Assembly (NCBI GenBank): GCA_947473535.1
Contig: CANJFK010000114.1
Location: 1-5,273, forward strand
From: Legionellaceae bacterium
GTDB lineage: Bacteria > Pseudomonadota > Gammaproteobacteria > Legionellales > Legionellaceae
Length of the DNA stretch: 5,273 bases
Reading direction: 5' to 3'
Part shown: in pieces, positions 1-4,657 of the stretch
Layout of the letters: the number at the start of each line of letters is the position of its first letter
Numbering within the stretch: position 1 is the first letter of the stretch
Notes under the pieces: generated by a model
Told to the model about the DNA's origin: nothing
The model's input: the letters and a program-made list of their open reading frames with translations, nothing else
Databases searched by the model: none
Translations under genes and position numbers: made by a program

Positions 1-21
1 GGAAAATACAAAATAAGCGTG

Positions 22-43
22 AAAAATGCTGTCAAGCACTTTT
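22..43 (-). terminator. Possible weak terminator after the 138-aa gene
   Basis: On the minus strand, just past the stop codon at 67, there is a short stem TGCT/AGCA (35-38 with 27-30) with a TGAC loop. It is extended by A:T pairs with one bulged G and ends in a run of five T. The layout fits an intrinsic terminator for the hypothetical gene, but the GC core is only four pairs and the T-run doubles as part of the stem. Termination is therefore inferred. Confidence 0.35.
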
Positions 44-66
44 GAAAAAAAATCAAAAATCATATG

Positions 67-483
67 TTATATGTCTGGTTGTTGCTTCGATTCCTCATCG
101 TTCACCCCTGTTTGACACGCAGTGGCTAATAGGGGTGAGTAGTTACGATTAAAGTTCGTTTGTGTAAAAAAATCAAGCGGGTCTAGCACGACAAACTGTC
201 CCCAATGAGATTTTACTTCGGAGGACACCTTCGTTTCGTTTGCGGTGGATGGATCGGCTACTACGTTTAATGTATTTTTAACCGATGATGATTTGGCGTT
301 AGACCAGTTTCGAATATGAAATATATCCCATGCTCGTTTTTTCGCCGGGGCGTTTGGTTTTTCTTGTGTGTCTTTGGGCTTGATCGTTTTCGCAGCGTCT
401 CCGGCCGGAGCAAAAAATAATTGTGACCTACTTTTGGATATCGATCCAGATTTGTTCTCTGTATTTGACTTTAATGCTAGCAT
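67..483 (-). CDS. Hypothetical protein, 138 aa, 5' leader split by the IS
   Basis: I do not recognise this protein and assign no function. The first ~90 residues are polar and of low complexity, rich in Lys, Ser, Thr, Asn, Ala and Pro. They contain a basic patch (PAKKRAWDIF, about 46-55), and the stretch looks disordered. A more ordered, hydrophobic-aromatic segment follows at about 93-122 (SHWGQFVVLDPLDFF, then NYSPLLATAC), and the tail is polar. I see no signal peptide, transmembrane segment or cysteine motif. The start at 483 is supported by an AGGTG SD (489-493) five bases upstream. The reading frame is intact, but the IS target duplication begins immediately next to the SD, so the gene is cut off from its probable native promoter near 3201-3209. 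It may be silent or depend on transcription leaving the IS. Its minus-strand position beyond nrdB does not by itself imply a role in nucleotide metabolism. That the ORF is real is likely but not certain. Confidence 0.6.
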   Translation of the reverse strand: MLALKSNTENKSGSISKSRSQLFFAPAGDAAKTIKPKDTQEKPNAPAKKRAWDIFHIRNWSNAKSSSVKNTLNVVADPSTANETKVSSEVKSHWGQFVVLDPLDFFTQTNFNRNYSPLLATACQTGVNDEESKQQPDI

Positions 484-493
484 GATAACACCT

Positions 494-501
494 GTTTAAT
501 C
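494..501. repeat. Left 8-bp target-site duplication (GTTTAATC)
   Basis: GTTTAATC directly abuts the left tip of the insertion sequence and is repeated exactly at 3178-3185 beyond the right tip. An 8-bp duplication is the size established for IS66-family transposition. The perfect match shows the element inserted here as one unit and fairly recently. Confidence 0.93.
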
Positions 502-522
502 GTGACCTTTCGGCAAGGCTGT
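502..522 (+). repeat. Left terminal inverted repeat of the IS66 element
   Basis: The 21-bp end starts GTGACCTTTCGGCA and matches the reverse complement of 3157-3177 at 19 of 21 positions, with mismatches at repeat positions 15 and 21. Like other IS66 ends it begins with GT, but the next bases (GACC) differ from the GTAAGC-type tip I remember as common in the family. Confidence 0.92.
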
Positions 523-551
523 GTGACAGGGTTCATCTGATTTTGTAAAGT
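523..551 (+). promoter_or_regulatory. Candidate tnpAB promoter in the left IS end
   Basis: GTGACA at 523-528 matches five of six bases of the sigma-70 -35 box. After an ideal 17-bp spacer comes TAAAGT at 546-551, four of six for the -10 box. Transcription would start around 557-559, inside the 5' arm of the hairpin at 554-576. The promoter is inferred from sequence alone; the -10 box is weak, as is common for transposase genes. Confidence 0.5.
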
Positions 552-553
552 AC

Positions 554-576
554 AACCTCCTTAAATATTGGAGGTT
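554..576 (+). promoter_or_regulatory. Hairpin that sequesters the tnpA Shine-Dalgarno
   Basis: AACCTCC (554-560) and GGAGGTT (570-576) form a perfect 7-bp stem around the loop TTAAATATT. The 3' arm contains the GGAGG SD of tnpA (570-574), eight bases before its ATG. The 5' arm and first loop bases read ACCTCCTTA (555-563), the same as the anti-SD 3' end of 16S rRNA. In any transcript containing both arms the SD would be paired and translation of tnpA, and of the coupled tnpB, reduced. A transcript starting at the predicted point near 557-559 would lack much of the 5' arm. Blocking of read-through translation is inferred, by analogy with IS10 and IS50. Confidence 0.6.
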
Positions 577-582
577 TATTGA

Positions 583-954
583 ATGAACGGCCTAACACTA
601 GAATCAGCAGAAGAAGCATTTCGACAATGGCGTGATCATCGCAGTAGTCGTGTAGAATCGATACCAGAAATGCTTTGGTCTATGGCTTTGGGACTTTATC
701 CACAATATAAGCGTTCTAAAATTTGTCGTATTCTTCGATTAAGTGGCGGTCAGTTTAAAGAGCGCTTAGAGGCAAGTGGCCATCCCTTGCCGAGCACTGG
801 CTTTGTGTTGGCCTCTAGAGAGGTGGTTAAAGCAACGCCCATACCCCGCCCAGAAATTCAATTGACCCTACAAGGCCAAGCGCGGTCAATGACACTTTGT
901 TTTGATATGCATGCACTAGGTCAAGTATTAGCTCATATTGGTGCATTGCTATGA
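583..954 (+). CDS. tnpA: IS66-family accessory protein TnpA
   Basis: This 123-residue protein has the size and layout of IS66 OrfA/TnpA, a probable DNA-binding accessory protein needed with TnpB and TnpC for transposition. The N-terminal part has the family pattern EEAFRQWR (10-17) and IPEMLWSMALGLYPQY (27-42). A probable helix-turn-helix follows (about 43-65, KRSKICRILRLSGGQFKERL). The C-terminal ~33 residues (EIQLTLQGQARSMTLCF onward) look like a small strand-helix module seen in other TnpA proteins. The start is fixed by a GGAGG SD eight bases upstream, which is locked in the hairpin at 554-576. The stop overlaps the tnpB start as ATGA, so the two are translationally coupled. The exact biochemical role of TnpA is not well established. 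Confidence 0.88.
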   Translation: MNGLTLESAEEAFRQWRDHRSSRVESIPEMLWSMALGLYPQYKRSKICRILRLSGGQFKERLEASGHPLPSTGFVLASREVVKATPIPRPEIQLTLQGQARSMTLCFDMHALGQVLAHIGALL

Positions 955-1295
955 TTCACATCACAACGCAGCATCACTTGCATTTATGGATTGAGCCCAT
1001 TGATTTTCGCAAGGGACTAGACGCATTGATTGGGCTTTGTCGCCAAAGCATTGGCTCACCTTATGATGGCACCGTGTTTGCTTTTCGCAACAAAAGCGGC
1101 ATAGCCGTCAAACTGTTGGTTTATGACGGTACCGGTTTTTGGCTATGCGCCAAACGCTTTTCACAAGGCAAGCTGAACTATTGGCCCAAGTCTTGCGATG
1201 AGCGAGTTTGCGCAACAACCATGGCGATTATCCTTAATCAGGGGAGGCCGGCTCAGATGCGTCCTGCTTGGCGTTCGCTTCCAAGCTCTGCCTGA
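951..1295 (+). CDS. tnpB: IS66-family accessory protein TnpB (IS66 Orf2-like)
   Basis: This 114-residue protein is close to the usual length of IS66 TnpB (about 115), a small protein required for transposition of these elements. It is unrelated to the RNA-guided TnpB of IS200/IS605. Family signatures are PIDFRKGLDAL (16-26), VFAFRNKSG (42-50) and KLLVYDGTGFWLCAKR (54-69), followed by FSQGKLNYWP (70-79). The region 92-110, ending PAWRSL, aligns by eye with the usual C-terminus, so the gene does not look truncated. Its ATG overlaps the tnpA stop (ATGA at 951-954), with a weak GGTG SD at 940-943. The last 62 bases run antisense to the 3' end of tnpC. No terminator is visible after its stop, so tnpAB transcripts probably continue antisense into tnpC. 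Confidence 0.92.
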   Translation: MIHITTQHHLHLWIEPIDFRKGLDALIGLCRQSIGSPYDGTVFAFRNKSGIAVKLLVYDGTGFWLCAKRFSQGKLNYWPKSCDERVCATTMAIILNQGRPAQMRPAWRSLPSSA

Positions 1296-2892
1296 GCGTT
1301 TCCTGGTAATGCCAAGGTAGCCAAGCACTTGGGTGTTGTATCACTGCGTGTTCATTATCGATAAGTGCACACATATAGTCGCATGGATTAATTTCGTTTT
1401 GAGCGGCACTGTATAAAGCCGATTGTACGTAACTGGCAAAAGCAGCACTGCTTAAGGTTTTGTAAAACATCGAGGATTTTCTGACTTGAATGATAAGCTT
1501 AAGCGCACGCTCCACAATATTGGTATCGAGTGGCGCATGGACTTGGCGCAAAAATTGCGATAATTGTGTCCATCGACTTAAAATGTAGTCAATCGCCTTG
1601 CCGGCAACAGAGTTGGGCTCAAATTCTGGTTTTTGCTCTTCAAGGTAGGCTTTCAACTCATCCATCACCGGGGTGCTTTTCTCCTGGTGGTAAGCAAGCC
1701 GTTTCTCGGGACTATATCCTTTGGTGTGCGCCTCATGGTCGTAGATGGTGCCGATTAAGCCAATGACTTTATCGGACACATCGTCATAGCCATTGGGTAA
1801 CTCATAAAACTGTCGCCTGGCATGTACCAAACAAAAACATAAGATGTATAAATCTTCAGAAATGCCTTGAGGAATATTGGCCGCTAGTGCATCACACATC
1901 ATGATGGGTGGATCTAAGTCTGCATCACGTAGCGCCATGATTTCAGCAATGCATTTTCCTGCCGTACGGTTATCTGTAATATAAAGATAGGAGCGGTGGT
2001 CTTCATGAAGACTCACAATGCCTGTGGTAAAGCAGGTATGCTGACTTTTTTTACCTTTTTCAGCCAATTTAGCAGCTTTGATTTCGCTCATGATTTTTAC
2101 AGATGTATCGTCATAACAAAGTGCTAAACCATTCGCAGCATCTCGGGCTAATGCCTTATACAATGCCTTTAACATGGGCTCATGTGCTACCATTAAATCC
2201 CACTGTGTTGAAGCGGGAAGTGGTATGCCCAAGTGGTTTTGTAGTCTATCTTGGCGATAAAGCGGTACGGACATAAAGTATTTGTTAATCATGAGCATCG
2301 CGATAAAGTTAGCGTCGTACTTTTTATCACCAACACCGATTGGTAGGGGCGCTGTGTAAATAATCTCGCAAATAGCGCAACGTAATTTTTGCATGTTATA
2401 ACGCGTAGCACTGGCTAAGGGTGCGCCCGTAACATGCACGAATGTGCCTGGCTCGCTTAATTCATACAAACGACCATCACAAGCCTCAGCCGGACAAGTG
2501 TCACCCGGATTTAATTCAGGATGCGAAACATCAACAATATCTGCACCTTGATAGGCATCAGCGCTGTTGCGCCCATCGCCTTTGGTATCCACTTCTGATG
2601 AGCCAGAGCCTTTATTACCGGATGAGGCTGGATCATTTTTAGGTTTTCGATTGGGACTTTTCTCGCTGCCCTGGATTTGAAATAACTTGCGCAACTTCGC
2701 AATACTGAGCTGCCCAAGCTCCAACTGCCTTGCCATCCAGGCATTACCATGAATAAGCATTTTGGCAAATTCAGCATTCTCGGCGCCGATATTTGAGTTC
2801 ATTATTGCTGCTAGGAAGTTATCCATTTGCTCTTGACTGAGTTTTGTAACTTTGGGCATTTTTTCCTTACGCCCCTTGGTCTTTTTAGCCAT
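1234..2892 (-). CDS. tnpC: IS66-family DDE transposase TnpC
   Basis: This is the catalytic transposase of the element, 552 residues, typical of the family. In order: a polar helical N-terminus (about 15-75) and a low-complexity linker (75-110); a zinc-finger-like part with C133, C138, C172 and C175; then the DDE domain. Probable catalytic residues are D261 or D262 (YDDTSV), D334 (MMCDAL) and E461 (NIVERALKL). The family block CLVHARRQFYEL lies at 354-365. The end (PSAWLPWHYQETL) matches an IS66 subgroup I remember, after which an acidic tail of about 20 residues lies in the region overlapping tnpB. The frame is unbroken, so the protein may be functional. The assigned ATG has only a weak GGTAG SD; an alternative ATG at codon 12 (2857-2859) has TAAGGA four bases upstream and may be the true start. 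The opposite orientation to tnpAB is atypical. Confidence 0.95.
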   Translation of the reverse strand: MAKKTKGRKEKMPKVTKLSQEQMDNFLAAIMNSNIGAENAEFAKMLIHGNAWMARQLELGQLSIAKLRKLFQIQGSEKSPNRKPKNDPASSGNKGSGSSEVDTKGDGRNSADAYQGADIVDVSHPELNPGDTCPAEACDGRLYELSEPGTFVHVTGAPLASATRYNMQKLRCAICEIIYTAPLPIGVGDKKYDANFIAMLMINKYFMSVPLYRQDRLQNHLGIPLPASTQWDLMVAHEPMLKALYKALARDAANGLALCYDDTSVKIMSEIKAAKLAEKGKKSQHTCFTTGIVSLHEDHRSYLYITDNRTAGKCIAEIMALRDADLDPPIMMCDALAANIPQGISEDLYILCFCLVHARRQFYELPNGYDDVSDKVIGLIGTIYDHEAHTKGYSPEKRLAYHQEKSTPVMDELKAYLEEQKPEFEPNSVAGKAIDYILSRWTQLSQFLRQVHAPLDTNIVERALKLIIQVRKSSMFYKTLSSAAFASYVQSALYSAAQNEINPCDYMCALIDNEHAVIQHPSAWLPWHYQETLRQSLEANAKQDASEPASPD

Positions 2893-2922
2893 ATTAATAC
2901 TACCAATTGTCTACGTTGAGCT

Positions 2923-2928
2923 ATTATA
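2923..2928 (-). promoter_or_regulatory. -10 box of the probable tnpC promoter
   Basis: The minus strand reads a perfect TATAAT here, about 30 bases upstream of the tnpC ATG, which gives a leader of roughly 20-25 bases. No good -35 box lies at 16-18 bp, so the promoter is probably weak or activator dependent. It would give tnpC its own transcript, independent of tnpAB. Confidence 0.5.
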
Positions 2929-3014
2929 CCCCAGGTTTTTAAAGCGAATTTTTACCCCCTGAGAAGGTGTTTAAGAGATTATTATTTTTAAGCTACGGTT
3001 CGGGATTAGATACG

Positions 3015-3051
3015 AGGCTTATAACATCTTCTATGCATCAAAGATGAGCCT
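3015..3051. repeat. Bulged inverted repeat in the IS right end
   Basis: AGGCT (3015-3019) and CATCTT (3025-3030) pair with AAGATG (3041-3046) and AGCCT (3047-3051). This gives an 11-bp stem with a five-base bulge (TATAA) and a ten-base loop. No T-run follows on either strand, so it is not an evident terminator. It lies upstream of tnpC and could fold in transcripts entering from the right flank. Its function is unknown. Confidence 0.5.
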
Positions 3052-3156
3052 AGGAAGGAACATTATAGCTGGGGCAAAAATGCATGCGATCTTTGAAAAA
3101 ACGGCCAAAAACCCTGTCAACCCCTAAATTAAAAAAAATTAAAAATATTTTCTATC

Positions 3157-3177
3157 GCAGCCCTGCCGAAAGGTCAC
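3157..3177 (-). repeat. Right terminal inverted repeat of the IS66 element
   Basis: Read on the minus strand it begins GTGACCTTTCGGCA and matches the left end (502-522) at 19 of 21 positions. The right copy of the target duplication follows at once. Confidence 0.92.
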
Positions 3178-3185
3178 GTTTAATC
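3178..3185. repeat. Right 8-bp target-site duplication (GTTTAATC)
   Basis: It is identical to 494-501 and abuts the right tip. Removing the element and one copy restores a continuous leader in which minus-strand sequence from about 3209 runs straight into the SD of the hypothetical gene at 489-493. Confidence 0.93.
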
Positions 3186-3200
3186 GCAATAAAGTGGCAT

Positions 3201-3209
3201 ATTGTATCA
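3201..3209 (-). promoter_or_regulatory. Orphaned extended -10 promoter of the hypothetical gene
   Basis: The minus strand reads TGATACAAT, an extended -10 element (TGn plus TACAAT, five of six), with no clear -35 box, as is usual for this promoter type. With the IS and one target copy removed, the start point near 3194 would lie about 27 bases from the hypothetical gene's ATG, a normal leader. Now the promoter points into the right IS end and toward tnpC. Confidence 0.45.
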
Positions 3210-3300
3210 TAAGTTGGCCCATAGATGTGTGTTTTCATGTGCTCTTACAGGGCAACCGCATCTTATGCCCAAATTTGAGTCGCACTATCCGAGCCGCGAC

Positions 3301-3361
3301 CGTTAGGGAGCGTTCACGAAAGCTCATGCTTGACTTGCTGCTTCGTGAACGCTCCCTAACG
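3301..3361. repeat. 20-bp perfect inverted repeat downstream of nrdB
   Basis: The arms 3301-3320 and 3342-3361 are exact reverse complements (outer end CGTTAGGGAGCG), around a 21-base loop. This would make a very stable hairpin in RNA from either strand. No T-run follows either arm, so it is not a classical intrinsic terminator. It could be an nrdB mRNA 3' stabiliser, a factor-dependent terminator, or a dispersed genomic palindrome. Confidence 0.85.
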
Positions 3362-3381
3362 CATCAAGCTAATGGCCATCT

Positions 3382-3415
3382 TCGCGCAAGAATAGAACGT
3401 TAATTCGGGCGCGAT
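3382..3415. repeat. Palindromic repeat copy A, 3' of nrdB
   Basis: This 34-bp unit is 33/34 identical to 4597-4630; the only difference is A at 3396 against G at 4611. Outer arms TCGCGC/GCGCGA and inner arms GAAT/ATTC fold into one hairpin. It begins about 33 bases past the nrdB stop in the direction of transcription. Unlike copy B, its outer arm does not extend beyond six pairs. Confidence 0.85.
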
Positions 3416-3418
3416 CTT

Positions 3419-3441
3419 AACGTGTGGTCGCGCGCGTTTTT
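3419..3441 (+). terminator. Possible plus-strand terminator facing nrdB
   Basis: AACGTGTG pairs with CGCGCGTT (two G:T wobbles) around the loop GTCG, and the stem runs into five T. The fold is good only on the plus strand, so it could stop antisense transcription from entering the 3' end of nrdB. No plus-strand gene in the intergenic region needs it, so this is tentative. Confidence 0.3.
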
Positions 3442-3447
3442 CTAGGT

Positions 3448-4557
3448 TTAATTACTTTCCTCTTCCCAACTCAGTGTTCCACCGGCCTGGTATTCAATAA
3501 CGCGGGTTTCAAAGAAATTCTTCTCTTTTTTAAGATCGAGCATTTCACTCATCCACGGAAATGGATTTTCAGCACCTGGGTATTGATCTGGCAGGCCAAT
3601 TTGATTGAGGCGGCGGTTGGCAATAAAGTGTAGATATTCCTCAAACATTTCAGCGTTCATGCCTAAAATACCATGCGGCATGGTGTCCTTCGCGTATTGG
3701 TACTCCATAGCGACGCCATCTTTAATGAGCGCAATGATTTCTTCTTTGAACGATGCTGTCCATAAATGAGGATTTTCAATTTTGATTTGGTTTATCACAT
3801 CAATACCAAAATTCATGTGCATTGACTCATCACGTAAAATATATTGGAATTGCTCTGATGTACCGACCATTTTGTTGCGCCGGCCCATGGATAAGATTTG
3901 CGTAAAACCAACATAGAAGAAAATACCTTCAAAAACCACGTAAAAAGCAATGAGATCGCGCAGTAAACGTTGGTCATTTTCAGGCGTGCCCGTGTGAAAG
4001 CTTGCATCCCCTAAACTTTGGGTAAATGGCAGAGCCCAACACGCTTTAGTGGCCACGGATGGAATTTCGCGGTACATGTTAAATACGGCCGCTTCATCTA
4101 ATCCAAGGCTTTCAATAATGTATTGATAGGCGTGTGTGTGCAGCGCTTCCTCAAAGGCTTGGCGCAATAGGTATTGTCGGCACTCTGGATTGGTGATGTG
4201 ACGATAAACGGCCAATACTAGGTTATTAGCGACTAACGAATCTGCTGTTGAGAAAAAACCTAAATTGCGTTGAATAATGAGGCGCTCATCGGCTGTTAGT
4301 CCATTGGGATCATTCCATAATGCCAGGTCGGTACTCATACTGATCTCATTGGGCATCCAATGGTTTGCACAGGCCGTTAAATATTTATCCCATGCCCAAG
4401 TGTATTTAAAAGGCACCAGTTGATTTAAATCTGCCCGGCAGTTGATGATTTTTTTATCATCAACGTGGATTCGTCCAGCGCCCATTTCTAATAATTCAAG
4501 CCCTGTGGCGCCGATTGGTTGGTTTGTTTCTTGTTGGTCTAATCGTGTAGCTGTCAT
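3448..4557 (-). CDS. nrdB: Class Ia ribonucleotide reductase small subunit NrdB (R2)
   Basis: NrdB is the radical-generating beta subunit; with NrdA it reduces ribonucleoside diphosphates to deoxyribonucleotides in the cytoplasm. The 369-residue protein is full length. Predicted di-metal ligands are D106 (FFSTADSL), E137 and H140 (FEEALH), E210 (VVFEGIFFY), and E244 and H247 (RDESMH). The radical tyrosine is Y144, seven residues after E137. This separates it from the otherwise similar Chlamydia-type class Ic subunit, which has Phe there. D243 next to E244 and Y356 in the C-terminal tail (RVIEYQAGG) match the radical-transfer residues of E. coli R2. Overall similarity is to the Pseudomonas-type NrdB. 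The start is set by an AGGAG SD (4564-4568) with a six-base gap. It lies 100 bp after nrdA on the same strand, probably in one operon, with a palindromic repeat in the spacer. Any NrdR control boxes would be upstream of nrdA, outside the window. Confidence 0.98.
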   Translation of the reverse strand: MTATRLDQQETNQPIGATGLELLEMGAGRIHVDDKKIINCRADLNQLVPFKYTWAWDKYLTACANHWMPNEISMSTDLALWNDPNGLTADERLIIQRNLGFFSTADSLVANNLVLAVYRHITNPECRQYLLRQAFEEALHTHAYQYIIESLGLDEAAVFNMYREIPSVATKACWALPFTQSLGDASFHTGTPENDQRLLRDLIAFYVVFEGIFFYVGFTQILSMGRRNKMVGTSEQFQYILRDESMHMNFGIDVINQIKIENPHLWTASFKEEIIALIKDGVAMEYQYAKDTMPHGILGMNAEMFEEYLHFIANRRLNQIGLPDQYPGAENPFPWMSEMLDLKKEKNFFETRVIEYQAGGTLSWEEESN

Positions 4558-4575
4558 ACGGAACTCCTGCTTAAT

Positions 4576-4604
4576 ATTTTATTTTGTAACTTAGGATCGC
4601 GCAA
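4576..4604 (-). promoter_or_regulatory. Weak candidate internal promoter for nrdB
   Basis: On the minus strand TTGCGC (4599-4604), a 17-bp spacer and TAAAAT (4576-4581, five of six) lie just upstream of the nrdB SD. The -35 box is poor (three of six) and sits inside the palindromic repeat. The predicted leader would be only about 12 bases. A separate nrdB promoter is possible but unproven. Confidence 0.25.
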
Positions 4605-4630
4605 GAATAGGACGTTAATTCGGGCGCGAT
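4597..4630. repeat. Palindromic repeat copy B in the nrdA-nrdB spacer
   Basis: This is the second copy of the 34-bp unit, 33/34 identical to 3382-3415. Here the outer stem extends to ten perfect pairs, AGGATCGCGC (4593-4602) with GCGCGATCCT (4624-4633), followed by a 2x2 internal loop and the inner GAAT/ATTC stem. It lies about 25 bases past the nrdA stop and about 36 bases before the nrdB start. The hairpin could set the ratio of nrdA to nrdB mRNA by processing or partial termination, which is inference. Confidence 0.88.
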
Positions 4631-4657
4631 CCTTATTTCGTTTGCAATGTTGTATAC

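Larger units (their letters stand above)
502..3177. mobile_element. Complete IS66-family insertion sequence, 2676 bp, with convergent tnpAB and tnpC
   Basis: Both boundaries are set by 21-bp imperfect inverted repeats (19/21) flanked by the identical 8-bp duplication GTTTAATC. Length, duplication size and the three genes all fit the IS66 family. Inside are an 81-bp left end with a promoter and SD hairpin, tnpA and tnpB (plus strand, coupled), tnpC (minus strand), and a 285-bp non-coding right end. All three reading frames appear full length and TnpC keeps its DDE residues, so the copy may be active. The family normally has tnpA, tnpB and tnpC in one direction. Here tnpC is reversed and its 3' end overlaps that of tnpB by 62 bp, which is the odd feature of this element. 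A search of an IS collection would tell whether it belongs to a catalogued subgroup. Confidence 0.95.
2893..3177. other. Non-coding right end of the IS (285 bp)
   Basis: This stretch between tnpC and the right tip has no convincing gene. It contains the tnpC -10 box (2923-2928), a bulged hairpin (3015-3051), a second TATAAT on the minus strand (3062-3067) without a clear -35 box, an inverted copy of the left-end 10-mer TGACAGGGTT (3110-3119), an A/T-rich stretch (3125-3150) and the right inverted repeat. It is much longer than the 81-bp left end, so the two ends are asymmetric. Confidence 0.7.
3186..3447. other. Intergenic region between nrdB and the IS
   Basis: I see no gene that can be supported here; open frames on the plus strand lack SD sites and recognisable motifs. 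The stretch holds a probable orphaned promoter (3201-3209), a small GGGCA/TGCCC hairpin (3250-3270), a 20-bp perfect inverted repeat (3301-3361), copy A of the nrd-associated palindromic repeat (3382-3415) and a possible plus-strand terminator (3419-3441). Before the IS arrived it was the spacer between nrdB and the hypothetical gene. Confidence 0.65.

Noticed and set aside
484..542. 19-codon minus-strand frame crossing the left IS boundary, near a TAAGGAGGT sequence
   Set aside because: The SD-like sequence is only the mirror of the tnpA hairpin and is 18 bases from the ATG, too far for initiation; the peptide has no features.
1530..2777. Open frames antisense to, or in other frames of, tnpC (78, 66 and 88 residues)
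   Set aside because: They lie wholly within the tnpC coding region, show no family motifs or good SD sites, and have the composition of shadow frames.
3194..3403. Plus-strand 69-residue open frame across the intergenic region
   Set aside because: It runs through the 20-bp inverted repeat and into copy A of the palindromic repeat, has no SD and resembles no protein family.
3448..4557. NrdB as a Chlamydia-type class Ic (Mn/Fe, Phe) subunit
   Set aside because: Overall similarity to that group is high, but the radical position is Tyr (Y144) and the first ligand is Asp (D106), as in tyrosyl-radical class Ia proteins.
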